The notes under the pieces were generated by a model. The model made no database searches. It saw only the letters and a list, made by a program, of their open reading frames with translations, and had not been told where the DNA came from. A program made the translations under genes and the position numbers. A stretch of 64,000 nt of DNA from an uncultured Collinsella sp. (lineage in GTDB: Bacteria; Actinomycetota; Coriobacteriia; Coriobacteriales; Coriobacteriaceae): contig CATYDM010000006.1 in NCBI GenBank assembly GCA_958405195.1, positions 1 through 64,000 of the forward strand, read 5' to 3'. Positions 32,718-43,900 of the stretch are shown here, one piece after another (within the stretch, counting starts at the first letter, position 1; the number at the start of each line of letters is the position of its first letter).

Positions 32718-35700
32718 TTACGCGTCCGAGCAACGGCGGCGCAGTAGCTCGAGTCCTAGCGCGACAAGCGCAACGGCGCCTGCAGCGATGGCGACAGCCA
32801 ACGGCGCGCGATCGCCCGTGTCGGCGAGCTGCTGAGCGCTCGACTTGGAAGACTCCTTCTTGCCGGAGTTTTCCGCGCCCGATGCCTTTGCCTTATCGAC
32901 TGCGGAGTCATCCGAACTACCGGGGTTTGTCGGATCCTTTGAATCCGGCTGGTCGGAATCGGGCGTTCCGGGCTTTTCCGGCTCCGGCTTACTCGGGTTG
33001 TCAGGCTCGGGCTTGTCCGGGTTATCCGGGTCCGGCTTGTCCGGCTGATCAGGCTCCGGTTTGTCGGGCTCGGGCTTGCCTGGATCCGGCTGGTCAGGCT
33101 GGTCAGGCTCGGGCTTGTCCGGCTGATCCGGGTCCGGCTTGTCCGGATCGGGTCCATCGGGCTTGTCCGGATCGGGAACCACCGGGTCCGGGTCGACAGG
33201 CTCCTGCTTCTTCTTCACCGTCAGCGTACCGGGCTCAACCGTGACATCAAAGTTCGGGTCGGTGACCGTCGCCTCGATCTGGTACTCGCCCGCCGGGGAA
33301 CTCTCATCGGCGACGCAGGAGTACTCGACCTTCACGCCCGAGGTATCGGCCGAGCTCTTTAGGCTCGAGGTAAAGGCGGGATTCATCTCTCCCTCGAAGC
33401 GTTCAACATCGTCGACCTTTACCTTAAGCTTCGCCGGCGCAATCTTGAACTTGCGCGAGGCGGCGCCGATATACCCGTTGCTTCGCAGCGTGGCAACGGC
33501 GCGATACGTGCCGGCATCGGTCGGGGCCTCACTCGACGAATAGTGCGTGCCACCCGCCCCGTAATACCTGACCCTCAGGTCGCCTTCGCAGGCCTTGGGA
33601 ACCCCGATGACCTCGAGCGCCTGGGCGTCACCGCTATAGACGAAGTCGCCGCCCTCAAATGCAAGCTCGACCCGCTTCGCCTGAACGACCAGAACAAAGC
33701 GCGCGGTCACGGTCTTGCCCTGAGCGTCCTTGCACGTGACGTCAAAGGTAGACACTCCGGCTTTGGACGGGGTGCCCGAGAGCGTCAGACCGCCCGCTGT
33801 GCAGGTGAGCTTAAACCCATCGGGGAGCTTGGCGTCGTCCCACGTGTACCTATACGGAGCTTCGCCACCCGCAGCACCCGAAATCGTCGCGCGATACGCG
33901 CTATGTGCACGTGCGACCGGCAGCAGGCCGCCGTTGAACACGAGGGCATCCCGGGGCACAACGGAAACGACAGAGCGATCGCTGTCCACCTGCGTCTCGG
34001 TACCAAGGTAGCGCTGTGTGACGCGGCAGAAATACTCGCCGGCGCAATCCTCATCAAGACCCTCGATGAGGAGTGTCTCCCCCGTCTCGCCCTCGAGCGC
34101 CACGGCCTCGCAGCCCACCATGTGGAACCACTGATAGGAAAGCTCAATCTCGGCACCAGAACCCGTGGACGAGGACGCGTGGTCGAGGACGCTCTTCCCC
34201 GCCTCGGCAGCAACAGAGAGCACAACAGCATCGCCCTCGTGGGCGCTCGCATCCTGCGGCTGCGCGATCACCTTCGGAGCGTCCGCTTTCGCGAACTCGA
34301 ACGCGACCTCCTGCGAAGCGGTGACGCCGCTCAGCGTGACCTCATACGCTCCACCCTCATAGTCGGAGATATCGAGATCGATAGCCTTGTCCGAGCCGGC
34401 TTCCGTAACCATCACCCGCTCGAGGTAGCAGTCCTCGTCAGGCATCGCCGAGAGCGTCACGTCGCCGCCGGCATCAACGGTGACGGAAGCGTTGTCGACC
34501 GAACCGTTGGCCGCCTTCGCCGTCACCTCAAAGCGCTCGGGCTTGTCCGGGTTATCGGGCTCGGGGTTATCAGGGTCGGGATTATCGGGGTCAGGCTTGG
34601 GGCCCGGATCGGGATTATCGGGATCCGGATTATCCGGGTCGGGGTTGGGACCGGGATTAGGCTTATCGGGATCCGGGTTGTCCGGGTCAGGGCTATCTGG
34701 ATTGTCCGGCTCGGGGTTATCCGGGTCCGGATTGTCCGGGTCCGGAACCACCGGGTCGGGATCAACGGGCTCCTGCTTCTTTTTCACCGTCAGCGTTCCG
34801 GGCACGACCTCGACATCGAAGTTTGAGTCGGCAACCGTCGCGCCGATCTGGTACTCGCCAGCAGGAGAGCTCTCATCGGCATCGCAGGAGTACTCGACCT
34901 TCACGCCCGAGGTATCGGCCGAGCTCTCCAGGGTCGAGGTGAACGCCGGGTTCGCCTCTCCCTCGAAGCGCTCGCTGTCGTCAACCTTCACCTTGAGCTT
35001 TGCCGGAGCGATCTCGAACTGGCAGGCAGCGGCACCGATGCAGCCGTGGCTGCGCAGCGTGGCGACAGCGCGGTACGTGCCGGCATCGGTCGGGGCATCC
35101 GTCGAGGAATACTGCGTACTTCCGCATCCGTAGTACCAGACCTTAAGGTCGCCCTTGCAGACCTTAGGAGCACCGGAAACTTCGGGCGCCTGCGACACGC
35201 CATTAAAGGTAAAGTCGCCATCCGTGAACGATAGCTTTACGCGCTTTGCCTGGACAACGAGCGCAAAGCGGGCAGTCACGGCCTCGCCACGGGTATCCGT
35301 ACACGTGATATCAAAGGCGGAAACGCCCGTCTTGGACGGAACACCAGAGAGCACCAGGCCGCCCGAAGTACGGTAGAGCTTGAGCCCGTCGGGGAGCTTC
35401 GCCTCATCCCATGCGTACTCGTACGGAGCCTTGCCGCCCGCGGCCCCGGCAATCGTTGCGAGGTACGTGCTGTGGGCGCTCGCTGCCGGCAGCAGGTCGC
35501 CGTTAAATACAAGGGTGTCCCACGGCACGATGGAGACGGAGGCACAATCACTGTCCGTCTGCTTCTCAGTACCAAGGTAGCGCTGAGTGATGCGGCAGAA
35601 ATACTCGCCGGCCAGCTCGCCATCGAGGTCCGCGAGCGAGAGCGTCTCCCCCGTTTCGTCATCGAGCGCCACGGCCCTGCCATTCACCACGCGGAACCAC

Positions 35701-38700
35701 TGGTAGGAAAGCTCAACCTCGGCAGCGCAACCCGTGGACGAGGCAGCGTGGTCAGCGACGTTTTTGCCTGCCTCGGCCGCAACCGAGAGTACTGCCGAAT
35801 CGCCCTCATGGACGTTCACGTCCTGCGGCTGCGCGACCACACGCGGAGCGTCCGCCTTGACAAACTCGAACGTGACCCCCTGCGATGCGGTGACATCGCT
35901 CAGCGTGACCTCGTACGCCCCGCCCTTGTAATCAGAAATGTCGAGGTCAACGGTCGCATCCGAGCCTGCCTGCGCGACCGTCACGCGCTCGAGGTAGCAG
36001 CCCTCGTCGGGCGTCGCCGAGAGGATCGCGTCCCCGCCCTCAACAACCGAAACCAAACCATTGTCGACCGAACCGTTGACCGCCTTTGCCGTCCCCTTGT
36101 AGCGCTCGGGCTTCTTCTTGACCGTCAGTGTGCCGGGGTCGACCGCGACATCAAAGTTCGGATCGGCGACCGCCGCGTCGATCTGGTACTCACCCGCCGG
36201 CGATTTCTTATTCGCCGAGCAGAAGTACGTAACCTTTACGTCCGAGGTGTCGCAACGGCTCACCAGGCTGGAGGTAAACTCGGGATTCTCCTGGCCCTCA
36301 AAGCGCTCGGCATTGTCGACCTTCACCAGCAACTGGGCAGGTGCAACGGAAACCGTCAACTCGACATCCTCGGCAGCAAGATAGTTACGCGAGGCAGCGG
36401 CATGGGCGACAACACGCGCCGTACCGGCGGCCTTCACCGTCGCGCAGCGTCCCTTAATCGAAACCGGGCTCGCATCTTCATCGGAATCAACCAGCTCAAA
36501 GCTCACGGGAGTCTGAGCAACGTTGTTAAACACAATGGGGTCTCCACCGTACACACCCGAATAGCTCGTCGATCCCGTAATGACCTGGTTTGCCTTTGCA
36601 ATCGAGAACTCGGCGGACTTTTTACCCTGATAGTTGGGGTCAGTCACCGTAACCGTGACGTGGTAGTTGCCACTGTCGCACGGCTCCAGCGCCGTCGGAC
36701 CATAGGACGTTCCATCTACACCGCGATAGGCAACGGAATAGGCAGATGTATCAAGGCCGGCAACCGCAACCGCCGCACCGTGTCGCGCGCCATCGTATGT
36801 CACATCAGACGTCTCGATCGAAATATCGACCGGGGCCTTCTCGATCGTGAAGTCACAGGAGGCATTACCGACATATCCCTTGGCGTCGAGCGTCACCACC
36901 GCACGATACGTGCCGGCATCCACCGGCGCCTGATCCGAAGAGTAATGCGTATCGCCCGTGCCAACATAGGTCAGGTTGGCATCGGCCTCGCAGCCCTCGG
37001 GCACGCCCGAAAGCTCCGGGGCCTGCGCCGTCGCGTTGTAGGTAAAGGTCTGGCCCTCAAATGCAAGCGGGGCTTCCTTCGCCTTCACGATCAGCACAAA
37101 ATGCGCTACGCGCTTATTACCCAGGTCATCGGTGCACCTAATCTTGAAGCTATGCACACCCGTAGCCGCAGGCACGCCCGAGAGCACCAAGGTGCCCGAT
37201 CCGTCATCTGCCAGCGTCAGCTGCATGCCCTCAGGAACCTCAACATCATCCAAGTTATACGCATACGGCACCTTGCCGCCCGTAGCGCCGGCAATCTGCG
37301 CACGGTATTCATCGTGAGCGGTCGCCACCGGCAGCACACGCCCGTTAAACACAAGCGTTTCTCGGGGCACGATGGATACCTTCGCATGTTCGGTATCCGT
37401 CTTTGTCACCGTGCCCAGGTAGCTCTGCGTAATGCGGCAGAAGTACTCGCCCTCGCTCTCGCTGTCGAGCTGGGCAATCGAGAGGGCCTCCCCCGTCTCG
37501 CCCTTCAGCGCCACCGCCTTGCCATCATCGTCAGACATGCGATACCACTGGTAGCTCAGCTTGACGTCTGCAGCGGATCCAGATGACACGGCCGCATGGA
37601 CGCGAACGTTGCGCCCCGCCTCGGCGGCGACCGAAAGTTCAACCGGATCGCCCTCGTAAGCACTCGCATCCTGCGGCTGCGCAAGGACCTGTGGAGCCGC
37701 AGCCTTCGCGAATTCAAACGTGACCTTTTGCGGAGCACTCACGCCACTCAGTGTGACCTTGTACGCCCCACCCTTATAGTCGGAAATATCAAGGTCATAG
37801 GCATTGCCGGCCGAACCGTCATCACCCGCCTCTTCGGCAACAGTCACGCGCGTCAGGTAGCAGCCCTCATCGGGCGTCGCCGAAAGCGTCACCTTGCCAT
37901 CCGTAGCGACCAAAGCAGACTCCGGATCGACCGATCCGTTGACCGCTCGGGCCGTCACCTTATACTTAGGCGCCTCCGCAAAGCGCGCCTCGACGGTCAT
38001 GTTGTCCTCGGGGACAAACGTCCAGGTAGCATCCGTGCTCAGCGGCTCATCGCCCAACAACCCGTCGTCATTGCGTGCATACCACCCATCAAACATATAG
38101 CCCGCATCGGGAACGGCAGTCAGGGTCGTGGACTCACCGTTCTCGACTTCGTTGGTCACGGCATAGCCCAGAGATTCGTCCTCGGAGGAACCATCGACGT
38201 GTCCGCCCTGACGCGAATCCACCGCTGTAACCGTCATCGACGCCCGCTCATAAACGGCCGTAAAAGTACGGTTGCCAAACACTACGCGGTTGATCACTGG
38301 CGTGGCGCCCACAGGCATGCCGTTCTCGTCGACCCAGTATTTAAACTTCCAACCCTCGTGCGGCACGGTAAACATAATCGCCGCGGAGTGGTAGGAGCCG
38401 CCGGTACCAAGCGCAACCATGCTAAAGCCCGCGCCCTTGGGATACGTAGCGACCTGAACATCGCAGCCCGTCTCATAGAACACGGCCGTAAGCTGCCTAT
38501 TCTCCTTTGCGGTACCGATATAGAACGCGCTGTAGCTCACCGTGACACCCGCATCGTCGACCCAATGCGAAAAGTGGTACTTCTTCCACGGAATCGCAAT
38601 CGCCATAAACATGTCGCCCCTGTCGTAGGACCTGCTGCCGGCAGGAATGCCGTCGACCAGAAGGGCCGTACCGCGGAAGATGGACGAGCCGGTGACGGTA

Positions 38701-39650
38701 ATGGTCACCTGTCCATCGGATTCAAACTGCGCGTAGTACGTTATGTCTTGCGTGGCGGTCACATCGAGGGTCGTCGCGGTCTCGACAATCGAGGTGCCCT
38801 CCTTATCGGTGCTCCAGCCCACAAAGCGATAGCCCATACCGGCAACAGCGGTCAGTTCCACATGATTGCCCACGGCAAAGCTACCGCTGCCCGTAACGCG
38901 GCAGCCCCTGTTCGAAGCCTTGTCCTTCACCACGGCCTCGCCCGTAACGGTCACCTCGTACGGATCGGCAAACACGGCCTGGAGCTCCAACGTATCGTCC
39001 TCGAGCCCCTCGACCATATCCTTGTCGAGCTTAACCCAGCAATGGGCGTCGCAGCTCAGCAGCGACTTGTTGCCCTCGGCATCCAGGACATACCAACCGG
39101 CAAATCGCTTGGTACCCATAGGCGTAGCGTTGAGTTCGACCGTATCACCGAATTGATAGGAGCCCTCGCCGCTCAGGGTGCCAACGCCATCGTCACTCGC
39201 GCTCAAAACGACCTGATAGGACTTAGGCGCAAAGGTCGCCGTATAGGTGGCGTCGCCCGTGACCTTAACGGTATAGTCGGCGTTCTCGTTGACTGACTCG
39301 CCCTTGTCGTCCGACCAACCCGCAAACGAATACCCGGTGTTTGCAGTCGCGCGAAGCGTTGCGCGGTCGCCGGCCTCATAGCCACCAAAGCCGCTCACGG
39401 CTCCGCCCTCGGCAGGCGAAGCAACGGTATGCACGACATACGAACCCGACGCAAAGAGGGCATAGAGCGACGTATCCTCACGCACGGTAAATCGATAGGT
39501 TTTCTTGGAGCTCACGCACGTGCCGTTACGGAACCAGCCCACAAAAGCCGTATCCTCGGCGGCGACCGCACGCACGGTTGCGACCTGTCCGGCGGCATAC
39601 GTCCCTGCGCCCTCGACCGTGCCCATGCTCTCCTCGCACGAGACGTCCAC
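32718..39650 (-). CDS. C-terminal fragment of a giant cell-wall-anchored surface protein
   Basis: This is the third and largest part (2310 codons) of one continuous frame that starts at 45695. It is cut from the preceding part by an in-frame TAA at 39657-39659. Its nominal start is a GTG with no ribosome binding site and no signal peptide, so it is probably not an independent gene. It contains InlB B-type repeats (many GWFxNG and GYxFxGW units), then three copies of a large module made of a repeat domain, an Ig-like domain (PxVxAQPQDxxxxEGD...YQW...GEYFCRITQ), a putative Ig-fold and MBG-like domains. Pro-Asp-rich linkers separate the last modules. It ends with LADTG, a hydrophobic helix and RRRCSDA, a sortase sorting signal of the LAxTG type. 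Confidence 0.8.
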   Translation of the reverse strand: MDVSCEESMGTVEGAGTYAAGQVATVRAVAAEDTAFVGWFRNGTCVSSKKTYRFTVREDTSLYALFASGSYVVHTVASPAEGGAVSGFGGYEAGDRATLRATANTGYSFAGWSDDKGESVNENADYTVKVTGDATYTATFAPKSYQVVLSASDDGVGTLSGEGSYQFGDTVELNATPMGTKRFAGWYVLDAEGNKSLLSCDAHCWVKLDKDMVEGLEDDTLELQAVFADPYEVTVTGEAVVKDKASNRGCRVTGSGSFAVGNHVELTAVAGMGYRFVGWSTDKEGTSIVETATTLDVTATQDITYYAQFESDGQVTITVTGSSIFRGTALLVDGIPAGSRSYDRGDMFMAIAIPWKKYHFSHWVDDAGVTVSYSAFYIGTAKENRQLTAVFYETGCDVQVATYPKGAGFSMVALGTGGSYHSAAIMFTVPHEGWKFKYWVDENGMPVGATPVINRVVFGNRTFTAVYERASMTVTAVDSRQGGHVDGSSEDESLGYAVTNEVENGESTTLTAVPDAGYMFDGWYARNDDGLLGDEPLSTDATWTFVPEDNMTVEARFAEAPKYKVTARAVNGSVDPESALVATDGKVTLSATPDEGCYLTRVTVAEEAGDDGSAGNAYDLDISDYKGGAYKVTLSGVSAPQKVTFEFAKAAAPQVLAQPQDASAYEGDPVELSVAAEAGRNVRVHAAVSSGSAADVKLSYQWYRMSDDDGKAVALKGETGEALSIAQLDSESEGEYFCRITQSYLGTVTKTDTEHAKVSIVPRETLVFNGRVLPVATAHDEYRAQIAGATGGKVPYAYNLDDVEVPEGMQLTLADDGSGTLVLSGVPAATGVHSFKIRCTDDLGNKRVAHFVLIVKAKEAPLAFEGQTFTYNATAQAPELSGVPEGCEADANLTYVGTGDTHYSSDQAPVDAGTYRAVVTLDAKGYVGNASCDFTIEKAPVDISIETSDVTYDGARHGAAVAVAGLDTSAYSVAYRGVDGTSYGPTALEPCDSGNYHVTVTVTDPNYQGKKSAEFSIAKANQVITGSTSYSGVYGGDPIVFNNVAQTPVSFELVDSDEDASPVSIKGRCATVKAAGTARVVAHAAASRNYLAAEDVELTVSVAPAQLLVKVDNAERFEGQENPEFTSSLVSRCDTSDVKVTYFCSANKKSPAGEYQIDAAVADPNFDVAVDPGTLTVKKKPERYKGTAKAVNGSVDNGLVSVVEGGDAILSATPDEGCYLERVTVAQAGSDATVDLDISDYKGGAYEVTLSDVTASQGVTFEFVKADAPRVVAQPQDVNVHEGDSAVLSVAAEAGKNVADHAASSTGCAAEVELSYQWFRVVNGRAVALDDETGETLSLADLDGELAGEYFCRITQRYLGTEKQTDSDCASVSIVPWDTLVFNGDLLPAASAHSTYLATIAGAAGGKAPYEYAWDEAKLPDGLKLYRTSGGLVLSGVPSKTGVSAFDITCTDTRGEAVTARFALVVQAKRVKLSFTDGDFTFNGVSQAPEVSGAPKVCKGDLKVWYYGCGSTQYSSTDAPTDAGTYRAVATLRSHGCIGAAACQFEIAPAKLKVKVDDSERFEGEANPAFTSTLESSADTSGVKVEYSCDADESSPAGEYQIGATVADSNFDVEVVPGTLTVKKKQEPVDPDPVVPDPDNPDPDNPEPDNPDSPDPDNPDPDKPNPGPNPDPDNPDPDNPDPGPKPDPDNPDPDNPEPDNPDKPERFEVTAKAANGSVDNASVTVDAGGDVTLSAMPDEDCYLERVMVTEAGSDKAIDLDISDYEGGAYEVTLSGVTASQEVAFEFAKADAPKVIAQPQDASAHEGDAVVLSVAAEAGKSVLDHASSSTGSGAEIELSYQWFHMVGCEAVALEGETGETLLIEGLDEDCAGEYFCRVTQRYLGTETQVDSDRSVVSVVPRDALVFNGGLLPVARAHSAYRATISGAAGGEAPYRYTWDDAKLPDGFKLTCTAGGLTLSGTPSKAGVSTFDVTCKDAQGKTVTARFVLVVQAKRVELAFEGGDFVYSGDAQALEVIGVPKACEGDLRVRYYGAGGTHYSSSEAPTDAGTYRAVATLRSNGYIGAASRKFKIAPAKLKVKVDDVERFEGEMNPAFTSSLKSSADTSGVKVEYSCVADESSPAGEYQIEATVTDPNFDVTVEPGTLTVKKKQEPVDPDPVVPDPDKPDGPDPDKPDPDQPDKPEPDQPDQPDPGKPEPDKPEPDQPDKPDPDNPDKPEPDNPSKPEPEKPGTPDSDQPDSKDPTNPGSSDDSAVDKAKASGAENSGKKESSKSSAQQLADTGDRAPLAVAIAAGAVALVALGLELLRRRCSDA
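32950..33195 (-). repeat. Pro-Asp-rich wall-spanning linker of the surface protein
   Basis: The sequence encodes repeats of PDPDKPDPDQPDKPEPDQPD type just before the sorting signal. Gram-positive anchored proteins often use such extended regions to cross the cell wall. Short GC-rich direct repeats of this kind are prone to length changes. Confidence 0.75.
34536..34758 (-). repeat. Internal Pro-Asp-rich linker of the surface protein
   Basis: The sequence encodes about 75 residues of PDPDNPDPDNPEPDNPD type between two copies of the large Ig/MBG module. It resembles the C-terminal linker at 32950-33195, suggesting that the module and linker were duplicated together. Confidence 0.75.
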
Positions 39651-39656
39651 CGTATA

Positions 39657-40886
39657 TTACTTTGCCGAGAACACGGCCTGGAGCGCCGTGTCACACGTCG
39701 GCGCCACGTGATAGGTGGTGTCGCGGCTTACCACGGCGCCCGAAGCATCGACCCAGTACTCAAACGCATAGCCAGAAAGCGCATGCGCGGTCAGCGTGGC
39801 GGCGCGTCCCGCCTCAACGGTACCTGTGCCCTCGACCCAGCCGGCGACGCTCGATTCGACCAGCGAACCGGTGCCGGAATCGACTACCGTCGTGGCGTCG
39901 ACTTCATAGCTTTTTGCCATAAAGCGAGCGACGTGCACATGGGTGCGCTCCTGATGGCAGGTGAACTCCGCATTGGCAGACTCAAACGCGCCGTCGGCCG
40001 TATACCAACCAGTAAAGACGTAACCGGGATTGGGCGTCGCCTTAAGGGCAACCTCAGCGCCGCGGTCGGCAAGGACGCGGCTCGCCTTGACGGTGCCGCC
40101 CTCCGCAGGATCGGCGAGAGGCACGCAGACGGTATCGATCGGCACAAAGGCCGCGGTAATAACGCAGTGTCCGGTTTTACCACGAGCCTTCGCAACCAAC
40201 GAAGTCTCGTGCTTAAGGCTCTTCAGGCGGCCATTGACGTACCAACCCCAGAACAAAAAGCCAGGATGGGCCTTGGCCGTCAGATGAAGGGTCTCCCCTA
40301 ATTTGAACGTATCGGTCGTGGGCTTCACCACAGTCCCGTTGCACGTCACGGTACCGCCGAGCCAGGAATCAGCCGTGACCATGACCTCGGGTTTTGAGTC
40401 GGTAAAGATCGCGGTATAGGTGTCGCTCTTGGTAACCTTAACGACCAGCTCAGCGGTGCCGTACTCCTTACCGGAGTCATCCTTCCAGTGGTCAAAGCGG
40501 TAGCCGTCATTGGCCTTTGCCTTGAGCATCACCGTGTCGCCATATCCGCAGGTAACCGAAGATGCCCCCGGGTGCCCTTCGATCTCGACCGTGCCGCGCT
40601 CCACGAAGGTCTTTTTGGCCTTCGCCGTCACGGTATACGTGTTTTCCTCAAACACCGCACGCACCGTGCATTCCACGTCCTCGGGATAGAACTCGAGATA
40701 GCTGGGGTCGGTGCCCAAAAGCAGGTCCGTCTTGGCGTCGTACCAGCCCTTAAAGGTAAATTGTTTGCTCGCCTCCGCCGTGAGCTCAATGCTCAGCGTG
40801 GCAGGCTCGCCCTTCATGCAATAGCCCTCGCCGTGCACCATATATTTGCCCGCCATGGCCGCGGCCGGCTCAACGACAACGTCCAC
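39657..40886 (-). CDS. Middle fragment of the giant surface protein
   Basis: This 409-codon segment lies in the same frame as the parts before and after it. It is bounded by an in-frame TAG at 40905-40907 upstream and TAA at 39657-39659 downstream. It is made entirely of InlB B-type/Flg_new repeats (FKGWYDAKTD, FDHWKDDSG, FWGWYVNGR, FTGWYTADG). The nominal GTG start follows no ribosome binding site, and there is no signal peptide or anchor, so it makes sense only as part of the larger protein. Both stops fall where a repeat would need just one ordinary residue (QA-stop-F, AK-stop-YTV), so single-base changes explain them. Confidence 0.7.
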   Translation of the reverse strand: MDVVVEPAAAMAGKYMVHGEGYCMKGEPATLSIELTAEASKQFTFKGWYDAKTDLLLGTDPSYLEFYPEDVECTVRAVFEENTYTVTAKAKKTFVERGTVEIEGHPGASSVTCGYGDTVMLKAKANDGYRFDHWKDDSGKEYGTAELVVKVTKSDTYTAIFTDSKPEVMVTADSWLGGTVTCNGTVVKPTTDTFKLGETLHLTAKAHPGFLFWGWYVNGRLKSLKHETSLVAKARGKTGHCVITAAFVPIDTVCVPLADPAEGGTVKASRVLADRGAEVALKATPNPGYVFTGWYTADGAFESANAEFTCHQERTHVHVARFMAKSYEVDATTVVDSGTGSLVESSVAGWVEGTGTVEAGRAATLTAHALSGYAFEYWVDASGAVVSRDTTYHVAPTCDTALQAVFSAK

Positions 40887-40904
40887 CTTGCAGGCACGCG
40901 TAAA

Positions 40905-43900
40905 CTACGCCTGGACCACGCAGTCGGTAATGGGCTCAAAGGTATACGAACGCTCGCTCGAAACCAGCGTCGAGGTGGTATCCGAGCCACCATTGCTCAG
41001 ATACCAACCGTCAAAGATATAGCCCTCGGATGGCGTAGCCTCCGCGGTCACGCGCTCACCCTCGGGGACCTCGAGAACCATGCCGGCAGTCTCGCCGTGC
41101 TTCAGTGTAACGGCGCCGCCCTCGAGCGGGTCGGCCTCGGCACGCACGGTATGCGTATCCCTACCGTCCATTACAGCCTCGATTCGGGCATTGCCGTTAA
41201 CGCGGTATTCGCAAACTTCCTGCTTGTTGGCAATCGTGATGCCCCGCGCATCGGTTTCTCGCCACTCTACAAACCGATACGTCTTCTCCGGATTGTCGGG
41301 GCGTACCTTGGGCCGCATCGTAAACGTGAGAATGTCCCCATCCTTCGCGCGAACCTTGCCGTCCACAACCGGCACGCCATCGCACAAAACCTCGGCGCTG
41401 TCGAACGGATCGGTATTCACCAGGATGGTCTTATCCGCCTTGCGGAAGCGCGCAACCAGATGACGGTCGACCTCGGCCTTGAAGATATACGTACGCTCGG
41501 GCGAAACCTCGATGCCGTCCTCAAACCATCCCACAAAGGCATAGTCAGGACCCTCGCTCGCGGTGACCATAGCCTGATCGCCACGCGTAATGCTCTGCTT
41601 TACAGGGCTTGCGGTGCAGCCTGTCGAAAAATCAGCCTGAATGCCATCGGCTTCGGCAACGGCCGTAATCTCGACTTTTTTCTCAAAAACGGCCGTCATT
41701 TTTACGACCTCGGGCGTCAGGTCCGTGATCGTCATCGTCTTGAGAGGAGATGTCGAGACCTCGACGCCGTCCTCTTTCCAACATACGAAGCGATAGCCGG
41801 GATTTGCGACGGCTTCGAGCGTGGCGACCGTCCCCTCGTAGTTGAAACCACCGCCGGTAACGGCACCGCCCACCTCGGGCTGCGCGGTGGCAATAATCTC
41901 AATCTTATGGTCGCCATGAGGCTTGGGCTTCTTGTGGTCGTCGATGATGTCCTTAATCTCCTTGAGCACCTTGGTGCCCACAGCAGCAACATCCTCGATG
42001 TTGTCGGCCATACCGATCTCAATCACTGCATCGGCCGCGATGGGGTCGACGATCTCGCCCAAGCCATACATGGTGGCGAGGACGGCCGCGGCCGTAATCG
42101 CGGCGATGAGTGCTGCCTTAAGCGCCGCGAGTGACTCGTCGGGGTCAGTCGCCTCGCGGAAATGCGCGGTGTACTGCACATCTCCCTCGAGCACAAACGT
42201 GTAGGACGGACCATCGTCGCCGGTAAAGACAACGTTGCCGAGGGCATCGGTCGCGTAGTCAAACACATAGCCAGGCATTGGCACCGCCACGACCGTTACG
42301 CGCGACCCGATGCCGTAAAGACCGGTAGAGAGGAACTGTCCGAGCGGCTGCCCGTTCTCATCGACCCCGTCCACACTCAGCACAACGCTTGCCTGGGGGG
42401 CGCAGTAGCGCGGCGTAATCTCGATCCTAGCGTCAGTCTTGTCCTCGGACACAATCGCGTCCGCCTTGTCCACCGTATAGGTAAAGTCGAGCTGATCGCT
42501 CGCGGCGTACGCATCATCGCCCTCGCCCAGATACCAGCCCAGGAACAGGGCGTTATCCGTGACGGCGGAAACCTCAACCGTCTCGCCGGCATTGCGATAG
42601 CAGTTTTGGGCGGTAACACTCAGGTGTGCATAGTCCTGCGACGAGTCGGTCGCCTGCGCATCGTTGACATGCACCGCATAGTCCTTGAGCTTAAAGCGAG
42701 CCTCCAGGGACAGGTCCTTATCCGGCGTAAACGTGTAGACCGGCTCCTTGGAGATGTACTTGCCGGACTCGGTGTCATACCAGCCCTTAAACGTGATGTT
42801 GTCGTTGAGCATTCCCAAAGCACCGGCATCGAGCGTGACCTCGGCACCTGCATCGATCGTCATTGTGCCGGAAACGTCGGGAAGCTCGACGCCGTCCATC
42901 AGCTTGCGTTCGCCTTTATCGATCGTTTGGGCATAGGAGATCTGGAACGATGTCGGCGTGGGTTTCTTAAGCTGTAGCGTGCCCTTGGTCTGGGTTTCAA
43001 AATGCGAATAGCCGTCGTCATACACGAGCTTTACGGGCTGTCCGTCCATCGACTCATCGAAGACGCCGCCGTCGCAGGGGGTGGCCGTAAGGTACTCGCC
43101 GAGCTCTTTCTGTATGAGGGCCTCGTAGTCCCAAATCGATACCGAATGCGGGTAATCGAGCTCGACGCTCATACCCTCGAGCGAAATGGTCTCCCCCGTC
43201 TCATAGGTCATGTTGTTGGGGTCGCATGAGATCTCAACGTTCTCGAGCACCTTGCCCACCGGGACGGGCAGGCAGCCGTTGCACCTCTCCCAAACAGCTT
43301 TGGGATGCCCGTTAGCATACTTCGGAATCATCTTGGCGGGGACCATGACGGTCATGTTGTATTTGGGGAACGTGTCGGTGTTAATGAGCACCACGTGGTT
43401 GCACCCAAAGAACACGGTCTCGAGATTGGTACTGCCAAACGCCTTTTCCGGCAACTCCTCGATCTTGGAGTTATATGGCAGCGTCAGCCCGCCGCTCAAG
43501 TCGGTGCCGTAGAAACAGGTGTGGCCAAGCGTTTGGACCGTTGTGTTACTCTCGAGCCCTGTGGTGGCAAGGTTCGTGCAGAACCTGAACGCGCAAACGC
43601 CAATCGATGTAATGGAGGTATTCTTGTCCAGGCCGGTATCGGTCAGAGCCTTGCAGCCTTCGTAGGCTCTGTCGGGAATCGATGTGAGGCCGACAACCTT
43701 GTCGAGCCCCGTGGACACCAGCCCACTGTCGGCAAACGCGGCGTCGCCCATAGAGCCAATGGTGGCAACCTCATTGATGTTCAAACTTGTAAGCGACTTG
43801 CAGCCATAGAATGCCTCTTTTCCGATGTGACCGATAGTCATACCGGAAAGACTGATATCGGTGAGGTTCGGGCAGTTATAGAAGGCGTGCAATCCGATTT

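Noticed and set aside
32830..34760. CRISPR-like spacing of short repeats
   Set aside because: The repeats are in-frame Pro-Asp codon repeats of a protein linker, without unique spacers.
34480..35133. Plus-strand frame encoding Gly-Leu-Ser-Gly repeats
   Set aside because: It is the antisense of the Pro-Asp linker in the surface-protein gene and has no start signals of its own.
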